Counted from the first letter of the stretch, positions 23,985 through 32,436 are shown. The stretch is DNA of 36,704 nt from an uncultured bacterium (GCA_903906425.1 CAIVKH010000121.1:1-36704), one strand, 5' to 3'. Translations and numbers: made by a program. Notes: generated by a model not told the origin, from the sequence alone.

Positions 23985-25700
23985 TTGAGAACTTTTGCCG
24001 CACAGCGTTTTTTTGTTTCCGCCGCGCTGCTGGCGCTGGCGTCGAACGCCCGCGCGCAGCAGCCGGATTCGCGCGGCGAAATTCTTGTCGGCCAATCCGC
24101 CTGCGTCGCCTGCCACGACGCGTCGCCGGCCGCGCGAGATCGCGTGGCGCCGCTTCGCGCGCCGAAGACCGGCGTGAGCGGCCTCGCGATTACGCCGCAG
24201 TGGCTGCGCGCGTTTCTTGACGACCCGCAAAAAATCGAACCGGGTTCATTCATGCCGGACATGCTTGCGAATTTGTCGGGTCAGGAAAGGACGGACGCGA
24301 TCGAGGCGCTGACGCATTACCTGGTTTCATTTCACACGAACTCGGTGGCAGCCGCAGACGCCGTCCGCGATGAAATCGAGCGGGGCCGCGCGCTGTATCA
24401 CCGCTGCGGTTGCGTGGCCTGCCACGCGCCCTTCGATCCGCCGCCGGGCGCAATGATGGACGCGCGCGTCACGGCGGAGATCGCGAAACTCGCGCGCGAG
24501 TCCACGCCGCTTGGCGACCTCGCCCGCAAGACAACTGTTCCCGAACGCGCGGACTTTCTCGCCAGTCCGCTGAAGGCGCATCCCGCGGGGCTGATGCCAT
24601 CGCTGCGGTTGACCGAGGTGGAGGCGCGTTCCGTCGCGATGTATCTGCTCCGCGACCAGGTGCCACCCGCGACCGCGAAGAGCCCGGGGCTGAAATTTGA
24701 GTTCTTCAACAAGGTGATGGAGGATCTGCAGGCGTACGTCCAGACGGCGCCCGACGAAAGCGGCGTCTTCGGCGACATCAACCTCCTTGCGGCAAAGACC
24801 GCCGATAACTATTCGCTGCGCTTTCACGGCCAAATCACCATCCCGAAGGACGGCGAATATAAATTCTCCACGCTGTCCGACGACGGCTCCTGGCTGCTGA
24901 TTGACGGAAAGCTCGTCGTCAGCAACGCGGGCATGCACGCCGCCGAGGAAAGGAGCGGCACCATCGTCCTGACCGCCGGCGACCACGCGATTGACTGCCG
25001 CTATTATCAAGGTGCCAGTTCCTCCGAGCTGACCGCTCACTGGGAAGGTCCCGGCCTCGCGCGGCAGGAAATTCCGGAATCCGCCTATTCGCATTCCGCC
25101 ACCGAGATGAAACCCATCGGCTCCACCGAATTCAAAGTTGACGAGGCGAAGGCCGCGAAAGGCCACGAGTTTTTCATTTCGCTAAACTGCATCATCTGCC
25201 ACCCGCAGGTCGGCGAAGCCGGCGTCATGTCTGCGAAGACGCTGGCCGAGCTCAACCTCAAGCGCACCGACGGCTGCCTCGGCACGAATCCCGCGCGCGG
25301 ACTTCCGAAGTACACCTTCAGCACCGACGACCGCGACGCAATCCGCCGCACGCTGGCCGGCGCCGCCGCGCTGAACCGCCCGCTGCCGCCCGCGCAGCAG
25401 CTCGACCATGCGATGACCGCACTGAACTGCTATGCCTGCCACGCCCGCGGCGGCCGCGGCGGTCCGCAGGGATTTCGAAAAGAATATTTCGTGACCAAAA
25501 GCGGAAAGCCCACCGGCGACGCCGATCGCATTCCGCCGCCGCTCGACGGCCTCGGCGCGAAACACGATGCCGCCTGGATCGCCAGCGCGCTGCAGCAGGC
25601 CCCGTCCGCGCATCCCGACATGGCCGCGCGTATGCCGCTCTACGGTGCCGACGACATCTCGGCCCTGTCCGACGAATTCAAGAAAGCCGACGCGCGCTGA
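23985..25700 (+). CDS. Tetraheme-type cytochrome c with central PA14 domain
   Basis: An exported c-type cytochrome of about 572 residues. Signal peptide RTFAAQRFFVSAALLALASNARA-Q. Four CxxCH heme motifs are seen: CVACH and CVACH in the N-terminal third, CIICH (about 25187-25201) and CYACH (about 25427-25441) in the C-terminal third. In the middle, LRFHGQITIPKDGEYKFSTLSDDGSWLLIDGKLVV ... AGDHAIDCRYYQG is a PA14 carbohydrate-binding-type domain. This fusion resembles Planctomycete/Verrucomicrobia DUF1549-like cytochromes but without the DUF1549/1553 parts. The start is TTG 23985, preceded by GGAG with a 5-base gap. GTG 23946 would add 13 residues and a less typical n-region. Likely an electron carrier or redox enzyme bound to a polysaccharide; the partner is unknown. 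Confidence 0.85.
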   Translation: MRTFAAQRFFVSAALLALASNARAQQPDSRGEILVGQSACVACHDASPAARDRVAPLRAPKTGVSGLAITPQWLRAFLDDPQKIEPGSFMPDMLANLSGQERTDAIEALTHYLVSFHTNSVAAADAVRDEIERGRALYHRCGCVACHAPFDPPPGAMMDARVTAEIAKLARESTPLGDLARKTTVPERADFLASPLKAHPAGLMPSLRLTEVEARSVAMYLLRDQVPPATAKSPGLKFEFFNKVMEDLQAYVQTAPDESGVFGDINLLAAKTADNYSLRFHGQITIPKDGEYKFSTLSDDGSWLLIDGKLVVSNAGMHAAEERSGTIVLTAGDHAIDCRYYQGASSSELTAHWEGPGLARQEIPESAYSHSATEMKPIGSTEFKVDEAKAAKGHEFFISLNCIICHPQVGEAGVMSAKTLAELNLKRTDGCLGTNPARGLPKYTFSTDDRDAIRRTLAGAAALNRPLPPAQQLDHAMTALNCYACHARGGRGGPQGFRKEYFVTKSGKPTGDADRIPPPLDGLGAKHDAAWIASALQQAPSAHPDMAARMPLYGADDISALSDEFKKADAR

Positions 25701-25713
25701 CCCGCATCGCAAC

Positions 25714-25760
25714 TTCCAATGATTGGAAATTCCGCCCGCGCAAAGTTCCAATCATTGGAA
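25714..25760. repeat. Paired 15-base palindrome element
   Basis: TTCCAATGATTGGAA (25714-25728) and TTCCAATCATTGGAA (25746-25760), 32 bases apart, in the convergent gap after the cytochrome gene. Confidence 0.95.
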
Positions 25761-25838
25761 ACCACGATTCGAATTCGCTGCGGCGCCATCCACCGCCAAT
25801 AAAGGGCGCGCGCGCGGGGGCGGAGCCGGGAGGAGGAT

Positions 25839-26618
25839 TTACAAATCAATTCCGATTCGCAGGCCGATGATGCTGCCGTCGGAATCGGGCTGCGAGACGT
25901 CGAAGCCGGAAATGGTCGCGGTGTTTGAGCGGGAAAATTTCAGCTGTTCATAAAATGCGGAGACGCGCGTGCCGTGAAATTTCGCGCCGGCCTCCGCGGC
26001 GAACGTGAGCTCGCAGCCCGGCTCCACCGCCACATCTTCGCTGCTGCCGTCGAAATTGAAGCTGTAGTGGACGGTGTTGTAAACCGGCAGCCGCAGCGCG
26101 GCCTCGGCGAAAAATTCCGCGTCTTCGCGCGGCGCGTACGCTGCGCGAAGGCCGGTGCGGAGGAAAGTGGTCAGCCAAGCCTCGTCGTAGCCGGTGCTGT
26201 CGCGCGGCGAGTTGTCGAGCTGCCGCAGCCAGCCGCGCGCGCCGACGCCGGCCAGCGGCGAGAGGCGGAAATTTTCGGCGATCGAAAACGGCAGACGCGC
26301 GTCGAGGTCGCCGGCCAGCCCGTAATATTGCGTCGTGGTGAAAAGCGGCGAGCCGTCCTGCGTGTGACCGTCGTAATCCACTTCGCCGAGGAAGCCTTCG
26401 ACGCGGCCATCCAGTTCCGCGGATTTTCCCAGCGCGTGCGTCGCGTCCGTGCCGATGGAATAGAGAGGGCCGTTTTCCGTGAGCAGCCGGTTGCCCGCCG
26501 TGTCGGTTTCCGTCCAGCGGAAATGTTCGCAGCCGACGTAAATTTCCGCGGCGGTCGCGCGCGCCGCCAGCACGGAGAGCGCGGCGAGCAGGAAAAGATT
26601 TCGGAAGCGTGTCGTCAT
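25839..26618 (-). CDS. Outer-membrane beta-barrel-like protein, 259 aa
   Basis: A signal peptide (TTRFRNLFLLAALSVLAARATA-A) is followed by alternating amphipathic segments (EIYVGCEHFRW, YYGLAGDLDARLPF, LRTGLRAAYAP, FFAEAALRLPVY, FAAEAGAKFHG), as in small beta-barrels. The last residues, IIGLRIGIDL, do not end in Phe, but strands near the end have the barrel pattern. ATG 26618 starts just after the stop of the upstream gene (26621); an earlier TTG at 26624 overlaps it. The two genes are thus translationally coupled and probably work as a pair. No specific ligand or family can be named from the sequence. Confidence 0.75.
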   Translation of the reverse strand: MTTRFRNLFLLAALSVLAARATAAEIYVGCEHFRWTETDTAGNRLLTENGPLYSIGTDATHALGKSAELDGRVEGFLGEVDYDGHTQDGSPLFTTTQYYGLAGDLDARLPFSIAENFRLSPLAGVGARGWLRQLDNSPRDSTGYDEAWLTTFLRTGLRAAYAPREDAEFFAEAALRLPVYNTVHYSFNFDGSSEDVAVEPGCELTFAAEAGAKFHGTRVSAFYEQLKFSRSNTATISGFDVSQPDSDGSIIGLRIGIDL

Positions 26619-26620
26619 GA

Positions 26621-27325
26621 TCAAAACCGGAACGTCAGCGATGCGAACGCGCCGTCGAGCGTGTCGCGGCCATATTTCTGCCCGTTGATGTCGCGCGGCG
26701 GAAGATCGCTGAACTGGACCAGCCGGTAGCCCGCGGCGATGCCGAGCCGGTTGTGGTCATAGGTCAGCGCCGCCTCGATGTCCGCGTGCGAGCCGTCGTA
26801 GCCGAGATCGTTCATGCCGCCGAAATCCTTGAACATCCACGCCGCCGCCGCACGCCAGCCCACCGGCAGCGAACCGAACTTCTGCCCGGCGCGCACATAA
26901 ACCAGCGGCCCGTAAATGTCCGCGTTCCGCTCCGCCTCCTCCGTCGGGTACGACCACGCCCAGCCCGGCTGCAAACTCGTGTCGATCGCCAGATGCTCGA
27001 AGCCCGCGCCAAACTCGCAGAAGCGCCACAGCCAGCCCGCGTCGAATTGTAGCGCCTCCATTTTCTCGACATCGCCGCCCGCGTTGAACGTGCCCTGCTC
27101 GTAGCGTGCGCGGACGATCAGCGACTCCGGCAGCCGCAGCGAAAATTCCGGCCCGATCACCCAGCCCGAATCCTGTCCATTGTCAGCCCGCCACACGCGC
27201 GTTTCGAAATCAAAGCCCGCAAGTTCCGCGCGCAGCGGAAGCGCAAGCGCCGTGACCAACGCGACGAGAAGCGTAAATTTCTCCGCCGATTTCCGGCGCG
27301 CAAAACAATCCGCGCGAACTTTCAT
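26621..27325 (-). CDS. Outer-membrane beta-barrel-like protein, 234 aa
   Basis: A signal-like N-terminus (KSAEKFTLLVALVTALALPLRAE) starts at ATG 27325. The mature part is beta-rich (FDFETRVWRA, WVIGPEFSLRLPESLIVRARYEQG, FGAGFEHLAID, PLVYVRAGQKFGSLPVGWRAAAAWMFKD) and ends ASLTFRF, with the terminal Phe typical of proteins inserted by BamA. The family is unknown. Directly followed by the related-looking 259-aa gene (2-base gap). The same reading frame continues open for 336 bases upstream with protein-like sequence, so the true start or the history of this gene is unclear (see 27326-27600). The Shine-Dalgarno at 27325 is weak. Confidence 0.7.
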   Translation of the reverse strand: MKVRADCFARRKSAEKFTLLVALVTALALPLRAELAGFDFETRVWRADNGQDSGWVIGPEFSLRLPESLIVRARYEQGTFNAGGDVEKMEALQFDAGWLWRFCEFGAGFEHLAIDTSLQPGWAWSYPTEEAERNADIYGPLVYVRAGQKFGSLPVGWRAAAAWMFKDFGGMNDLGYDGSHADIEAALTYDHNRLGIAAGYRLVQFSDLPPRDINGQKYGRDTLDGAFASLTFRF

Positions 27326-27600
27326 GGGGTCAGGACTATCAGAATTCAGATGACCGGGCAACGCGGCGTCCTTGAGCGATGAATCATTCCGGCCGTTGAA
27401 ACCGGCCAGAACAAGTTTCGGAACATCCGCGTTCGTTGACGTGACGCAACTGGCAAGTTTTTCGCGCATGTCATCGCTGCCGTGAAGATACGCGAGGCAT
27501 TCCGCGATGCAGCGCGGAAGCGCGTACAAATTGTCGGCGACGTCATGAACATTATTTTGCGCACCCGGGATCAGGATCACGTCAAACGGCGGCCGTTTTG
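27326..27600 (-). other. In-frame protein-like segment upstream of the barrel gene, possible remnant
   Basis: The minus-strand frame that enters the barrel gene reads about 90 residues with balanced composition, starting near FDVILIPGAQNNVHDVADNL and including KLVLAGFNGRNDSSLKDAAL. It looks unlike the Arg/Ala/Pro-rich shadow frames common here and has lower GC. It has no start of its own. It may be the end of a decayed gene fused in frame, or an N-terminal extension of the barrel gene. I cannot name a family. Confidence 0.4.
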
Positions 27601-27623
27601 CACCGTGGATTTTGCCGCGTGGC

Positions 27624-27670
27624 TTCCAATCATTGGAAAGTGCCGCGGCGCAAATTTCCAATCATTGGAA
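27624..27670. repeat. Paired 15-base palindrome element in a divergent gap
   Basis: TTCCAATCATTGGAA at 27624-27638 and 27656-27670, 32 bases apart. This is the last copy; none is seen from 27671 to the window end. Confidence 0.95.
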
Positions 27671-27776
27671 ATCACGGCGAAGGTTCAGAAATGATCTTTG
27701 CCGCGCATGCCGATTGCGGTATCCGTCTGGGGTGCCAGCCGTCTGACAAAGTTGAGTTTATTGACATGGAGGAACG

Positions 27777-28313
27777 ATGGATTTTTTCAAGCTCGCAAAA
27801 TCACGCCGCTCCATTCGCGCCTACCAGCCGCGCGAAGTGGAGGCGGAAAAACTGCAACAAATTCTCCAGGCCGCCAACGACGCGCCGTCGGCCGGCAACC
27901 GGCAGGCGTACGAAATCGTCGTCGTCCGCGACGCCGCGCGAATCCGGCGGCTCGTCAAGGCCGCGTGGGATCAGACCTTCATCGCGCAGGCGCCCGTCCT
28001 GCTCGTGTTCCTGACCTCGCCGCAGCGCAACCGCGAGCGTTATGACCGGCGCGGAGTCGAACTCTACTGCGTGCAGGATGCCACCATCGCCTGCGCCTAC
28101 GCGCAACTCGCTGCGACCGAGCTCGGACTCGCCACCTGCTGGATCGGCGCATTCAGCGATGAAGCCGTCGCCGATGCGGTCGGCGCGGCCGAACCGATGC
28201 GACCCGTCGCGATGCTGCCCGTCGGCTATCCCGCCGAGCAGCCCGACCCGCGCCCGCGCCGGCGCCTGAACGACCTCGTGCATCGTGAGCGCGTCGGCGA
28301 CAAGGAACCGTGA
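27777..28313 (+). CDS. Nitroreductase-family flavoprotein
   Basis: A 178-residue FMN oxidoreductase. The opening FFKLAKSRRSIRAYQPREVEAEKLQQILQAANDAPSAGNRQAYEIVVV has the family's R-R-S-x-R and P-S-x-x-N-x-Q FMN-binding pattern. DATIACAYAQLAATELGLATCWIGAF is the second conserved block, and the C-terminal PVAMLPVGYPAEQP closes the fold. The length fits single-domain members. GGAGG before ATG 27777 is strong. The stop is 20 bases before the fucosidase start, so the two are probably cotranscribed. The substrate is not predictable. Confidence 0.92.
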   Translation: MDFFKLAKSRRSIRAYQPREVEAEKLQQILQAANDAPSAGNRQAYEIVVVRDAARIRRLVKAAWDQTFIAQAPVLLVFLTSPQRNRERYDRRGVELYCVQDATIACAYAQLAATELGLATCWIGAFSDEAVADAVGAAEPMRPVAMLPVGYPAEQPDPRPRRRLNDLVHRERVGDKEP

Positions 28314-28333
28314 AAATTCTTGGAGGAGCACGC

Positions 28334-31048
28334 ATGAATAAAATGATTCTCGCATCACTTTTTCTCGCCGCCGCGCTCGCGCGTGCCGGTGAAACAAATT
28401 CCATCACGCGTGTCAGCGACGCGCGGGTGAAGCAGCTTCAGGATTTGCGATTCGGCATGTTCATCTGCTGGTCGTTCTCCACATTCTCCGGCAAGGAGTG
28501 GACGCCCGGCGTCACCAACATCGCCGACTTCCGTGCGACGGAATGCGACACCGACCAGTGGGCCGAAACCGCGAAGAAGGCCGGTATGGGCTACATCCTT
28601 TTCCTCACGAAGCATCACGACGGCTTCTGCCTTTGGGACACGAAAACGACGGAGCGCAAGGTGACGAAGGCTGCGTTGGGCCGCGATGTGCTCGCCGATT
28701 TGCGGAAGTCGTGCGACAAGTTCGGCATCAAGCTCGCGCTGTATTTTTCCGAGGGCGAATTCAAGGACAACGCGCTCTATCACCCCGGCGGTTACACGCC
28801 GGAAATGAAAAAGGCGCAGCTCAAGGAACTGCTCACGCAATACGGGCCGGTTGAATACATCTGGTTCGATCACGCGCAGACCGATGGCGGCTTGAGCCAC
28901 GCCGAAACATTCGCGTGGTGTAAACAATTTCAGCCCGACTGCTTCATCGGCTTCAACCACGGCGATCAAGCGGATGCCGACATCCGCCTTGGCGAAATGG
29001 GCCGGCCCGGTCCGCTCGCCGATCATAGCGCTGCGGGGCCCCACATGAAAAATCCCGCCGGACAAAATTATCGCCTCGCCGAATTTACTTATCCAATCCT
29101 GCCCAAACACAAAGGCGGCGCGATGTGGTTTTATTCGCTGCCCATGCATGATGAGCTCTGCATGAGCGCGGAGAAAATTTACGCCGATTATCTCGGCGCA
29201 AAAAAATTCGGGAACATCTTCTCGCTCGATGTCGGCCCCGATTATCACGGTCGCATCCGCAACATTGATGTGAAGACGCTGGAGAAAGTGGGCGAGATGA
29301 TCCGCACTGACGCGCCGCTGCTAAGTGACGCGGGCATCTTGCCCGCGAAATCAGCGACACATTGCGGCCTGGAAGGCCGCGTCACCGCGTCGAGCATTTG
29401 GAACGACAATTACGACGCAGCGAAGGCCGTCGATGGCGATGAAGATTCACGATGGGGCGCGAAAGCGGAATCGCGCAGTGGCTGGATCGAAGTTGATCTC
29501 GGCAAGGAAACGGAAGTCGGCCGCGCGGTCGTGATGGAAATTCAATTTCCGCGAACGGAGAAATTCGCGATCGAATACAAGGACGGTGAAACGTGGAAGC
29601 CGCTCGTGAGCGGCACGACCATCGCGGGCCGGCGCGCGTACGATTTCGCGCCGGTGAAGGCGCGGTATTTCCGGCTGAATATTCTCGAAGCGAACGAAGT
29701 TCCGACCATCGAGGAATTCCAGCTATACGCGCCGGGCGCGAAGCTGCCGCCCTCGATGGTCGAGGACGAAAAGAAACAGGCGCGGCTGAAGTGGTTCGAT
29801 GAGGCGAAATACGGATTCTTCATCAACTGGGGCCTGTACTCGATTCCCGCCGGCGAGTGGAAGGGACAGAAGATCGGCGGTATCGGCGAGTGGATCATGC
29901 ACAACGCGAAGATTCCGGTGAAGGAATACGAGCAACTCGCGAAGCAGTTCAATCCGGTGAAATTCAATGCCGATGAATGGGCGCAGCTCGCGGTGGACGC
30001 GGGAATGAAATACGTCGTCTTCGATTGCAAGCATCACGACGGCTTCGCGCTCTTTCATTCCGCAGTGACGGACTACAACTGCTTCGACGCGACGCCGTGG
30101 CATCGCGATCCGTTCAAGGAACTTCAGAAAGCCTGTGCGAAGCGCGGATTGAAATTCTGTTTCTATTATTCGCAGGCAACGGACTGGCACGAACCGAACG
30201 GCGCGAACAACACGTGGGATTTCGCGGCGAATGACAAAAAGGATTTCGACCAGTATCTCCGAGACAAATCCTTGCCGCAACTTCGCGAACTGCTCACAAA
30301 CTACGGCCCTATCGGCCTGATCTGGTTCGACGTGCCGACACTGATGACGCCCGAACGCAGCAAGCGCGTCGCCGATTTCGTCCGTTCGATCCAGCCCGAC
30401 GTGCTCATCAACAGCCGGCTTGGTCCCGGTGGCTATCAGGATTATTCATCGCGCGGCGACAACGAAATTCCGCACGCCGTCACGCCCGGCGCTTGGGAGA
30501 CCGCGGCGACGATCAACGACACCTGGGGTTTCAAAAAGGACGATCAAAACTGGAAGAAGCCCGAGGACATTTGCTTCAAGCTCGTGGACATCGTCAGCAA
30601 GGGCGGCAACTATCTGCTCAACGTCGGCCCGGACGGCGAAGGTTCGATCCCGCAGCCGAGCCAGGAAATTCTCCGCAAAGTCGGCGCGTGGCTGAAAATA
30701 AATGGCGATGCAATTTACGGCGCGGGCAGGACGCCGTTTGGCGACGAACTCGGCAGTTATGTCGAAGGCCAGAAGGACAAGAGGGGCCGGCCCGCATTTC
30801 AGGCCAAGACCGGCTGGCGCTGCACAACCAAACCCGGAAAGCTTTTCATCACGTTCTTCAAATGGCCCGACGGAAAGTTCGAGTTGGACGGCGTGAGATC
30901 GAAGGTAACGAAGGCCTGTCTGCTCGCTACACCGAACAAGCCGGTTTCATTCACGCAGAATGGAGACAAGGTCGTTGTCCAACTGCCTGCCGAAAGGCCC
31001 GACGAGCTGGCCACGGTGCTTTGCCTTGAAGGTTCAACCGCTAATTGA
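28334..31048 (+). CDS. Double-domain alpha-L-fucosidase (GH29-F5/8C-GH29)
   Basis: A 904-residue exported enzyme. Signal peptide: MNKMILASLFLAAALARA. The first GH29 domain (~30-330) has TKHHDGFCLWD, and YGPVEYIWFDHAQ with the likely nucleophile D179. An F5/8-type C (CBM32-like) domain spans ~350-466 (DGDEDSRWGAKAESRSGWIEVDLGKETEVGRAVVMEI). The second GH29 domain (~480-780) has CKHHDGFALFHS and YGPIGLIWFDVPT (D666), and KGGNYLLNVGPDGEG. In both domains the usual His of the FIHWG motif is replaced (FICWS, FINWG), so each may differ in activity. A beta domain follows. GGAGG supports ATG 28334; a GTG at 28310 overlaps the previous stop. It removes terminal fucose from glycans. The last ~240 bases recur at 32436-32678. 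Confidence 0.92.
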   Translation: MNKMILASLFLAAALARAGETNSITRVSDARVKQLQDLRFGMFICWSFSTFSGKEWTPGVTNIADFRATECDTDQWAETAKKAGMGYILFLTKHHDGFCLWDTKTTERKVTKAALGRDVLADLRKSCDKFGIKLALYFSEGEFKDNALYHPGGYTPEMKKAQLKELLTQYGPVEYIWFDHAQTDGGLSHAETFAWCKQFQPDCFIGFNHGDQADADIRLGEMGRPGPLADHSAAGPHMKNPAGQNYRLAEFTYPILPKHKGGAMWFYSLPMHDELCMSAEKIYADYLGAKKFGNIFSLDVGPDYHGRIRNIDVKTLEKVGEMIRTDAPLLSDAGILPAKSATHCGLEGRVTASSIWNDNYDAAKAVDGDEDSRWGAKAESRSGWIEVDLGKETEVGRAVVMEIQFPRTEKFAIEYKDGETWKPLVSGTTIAGRRAYDFAPVKARYFRLNILEANEVPTIEEFQLYAPGAKLPPSMVEDEKKQARLKWFDEAKYGFFINWGLYSIPAGEWKGQKIGGIGEWIMHNAKIPVKEYEQLAKQFNPVKFNADEWAQLAVDAGMKYVVFDCKHHDGFALFHSAVTDYNCFDATPWHRDPFKELQKACAKRGLKFCFYYSQATDWHEPNGANNTWDFAANDKKDFDQYLRDKSLPQLRELLTNYGPIGLIWFDVPTLMTPERSKRVADFVRSIQPDVLINSRLGPGGYQDYSSRGDNEIPHAVTPGAWETAATINDTWGFKKDDQNWKKPEDICFKLVDIVSKGGNYLLNVGPDGEGSIPQPSQEILRKVGAWLKINGDAIYGAGRTPFGDELGSYVEGQKDKRGRPAFQAKTGWRCTTKPGKLFITFFKWPDGKFELDGVRSKVTKACLLATPNKPVSFTQNGDKVVVQLPAERPDELATVLCLEGSTAN
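29330..29380. repeat. Two palindromes inside the fucosidase coding region
   Basis: GCGGGC (29330-29335)/GCCCGC (29341-29346) and GCGGCCT (29364-29370)/AGGCCGC (29374-29380) lie side by side at the junction between the first GH29 domain and the F5/8C domain. They are translated as part of the linker (DAGILPAKS...GLEGR). I recall similar short palindromes inserted in genes of Verrucomicrobia/Planctomycetes. Confidence 0.5.
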
Positions 31049-31183
31049 CACTAATGAACGCTAATTTAGACATATTGATGGAGCGCGACCGCAGAACAAG
31101 GAGAAGAATTTTTCCGCCGAGGAACGCAATGAAATCTGTGTGGCAGCACAATCGGTGCTGATGCTAGAGTGAGACCGAAGATC

Positions 31184-31678
31184 ATGAAAACATTCACGGA
31201 TGAGCAACTCAAGATGCTGATCACCTGCCCCAAGCAGGTCACGCAGCCGCCGAAGCGCGAAATGAGCCTTGACGGGAAAACGAAACGGAACGACATGGCA
31301 CTGAAATCAGCGGATGGCCAGCACTCGTTTCGCATTTTCATGCGGCAAAGCGATGTCTTCCCCGAAAACTTCTCAATCGGCCTCATGTACCAGCCCGGTG
31401 ACGACCCGGGGAGTTTTCAATTGGTCAGATTCAACGGACAGCATGGTGGCGAACGAGTCCATCCCCATCATGCGACTTTCCACATCCACAGAAGCAAGGC
31501 CGAGGACGTCAATGCAGGCATCCTCGAACCGCGGCACATCGAAGAAACAAAGTCGTATGCGTCGTTTCGCGAGGCGCTGGGTTTCTTCTGCCGTGAAATT
31601 CGACTGGAAAACAGCGACGACTACTTTCCGGGTCTGAGTCAGTCGCGGTTGTTCCCGAATGAAGAGGTGAAGCTGTGA
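31184..31678 (+). CDS. DUF6978-like protein, 164 aa
   Basis: A soluble protein of 164 residues. The middle and C-terminal parts (GQHSFRIFMRQSD, then IGLMYQPGDDPGSFQLVRFNGQHGG, HHATFHIHRSKAED and SFREALGFFCREI) match my recollection of the DUF6978 pattern: beta-rich with an L-x-R-x-N-G and HIH core. This is not verified. ATG 31184 (MKTFTDEQLK) was taken; an earlier GTG at 31169 is possible. Its stop overlaps the start of the DUF1828 gene by four bases (GTGA), so the two are translationally coupled. This pair is one I recall occurring together in accessory regions of bacterial genomes. Function unknown; immunity or a toxin-antitoxin-like role is only a guess from context. Confidence 0.75.
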   Translation: MKTFTDEQLKMLITCPKQVTQPPKREMSLDGKTKRNDMALKSADGQHSFRIFMRQSDVFPENFSIGLMYQPGDDPGSFQLVRFNGQHGGERVHPHHATFHIHRSKAEDVNAGILEPRHIEETKSYASFREALGFFCREIRLENSDDYFPGLSQSRLFPNEEVKL

Positions 31679-32436
31679 ACGTCATCGAGACACTCAGGGA
31701 CCAGTTCAATTCCCATGTGGATTTTCGGGAAAAGAGGCCCGGAATCCTGCAACTCGTCGCCCCGCTTTTCCATGAAGACGGGGACATGATGGACGTTTTC
31801 CTCGACATGCCGAAAAATGGTTCGCCGAAAAGCATTCGGATAACCGACCACGGGCTGACGCTCATGCGACTGTCCTATGTGTTCGATGTGGACACGCCCA
31901 ACAAGGAGAAGATATTCCGCCGCATTCTTGCCGAAAATGACGTCTCGGAAGAAAACGGCGAGTTGTTCATGGACGCGACGGAGCCGTCGCTCTACAGCGC
32001 CATCCTTCAATTCTCGCAGGCCGTGTCCAAGGTATGCAACATGCGCTACTTCAAGCGCGAGGTTCTCGCGAGTCTCTTCGATGAAATGCTCGCAGAATTC
32101 ATTGAGAAGAGCCTCGGTCGTTTCAATCCCAAGGAAACCGTCCTGCCCATTCCCGACCGCGACGATCTGGAAGTGGACTGGGAATTCCGCCCGAATGGAG
32201 TTCCCCTGTACCTCTTCGCCGTGAAGGATGCCAATCGAGCCCGTCTGGCAACCATAAGCTGCCTTGAATTCCAGAAGAAGAATCTGAAGTTCAAGAGCCT
32301 CGCCGTGCATGAGGAGTTCGATAAACTGGGCCGCAAGGATCGCAATCGCCTGACCAATGCCTGTGACAAGCAATTCACCACCCTTGCCGAATTCAAGGAA
32401 AGCGCGGAGAAATACTTCGAGCGCGAAGCCGCCTGA
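31675..32436 (+). CDS. DUF1828-domain protein, 253 aa
   Basis: Starts with GTG 31675, inside the stop of the preceding gene. The N-terminal ~100 residues fit DUF1828: LQLVAPLFHEDGDMMDVFLD, then the typical RITDHGLTLMRLSYVFDV and KIFRRILAENDVSEENGELFM. A helical block follows and a second strand-rich domain (LEVDWEFRPNGVPLYLFAVKDANRARLATISCLEFQKKNLKF), possibly DUF1829-like. No catalytic motif is evident. The stop codon at 32434-32436 touches the first base of the duplicated fucosidase tail, so the module is set exactly against it. Function unknown. It may be one half of a two-protein system with the 164-aa partner. Confidence 0.8.
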   Translation: MNVIETLRDQFNSHVDFREKRPGILQLVAPLFHEDGDMMDVFLDMPKNGSPKSIRITDHGLTLMRLSYVFDVDTPNKEKIFRRILAENDVSEENGELFMDATEPSLYSAILQFSQAVSKVCNMRYFKREVLASLFDEMLAEFIEKSLGRFNPKETVLPIPDRDDLEVDWEFRPNGVPLYLFAVKDANRARLATISCLEFQKKNLKFKSLAVHEEFDKLGRKDRNRLTNACDKQFTTLAEFKESAEKYFEREAA

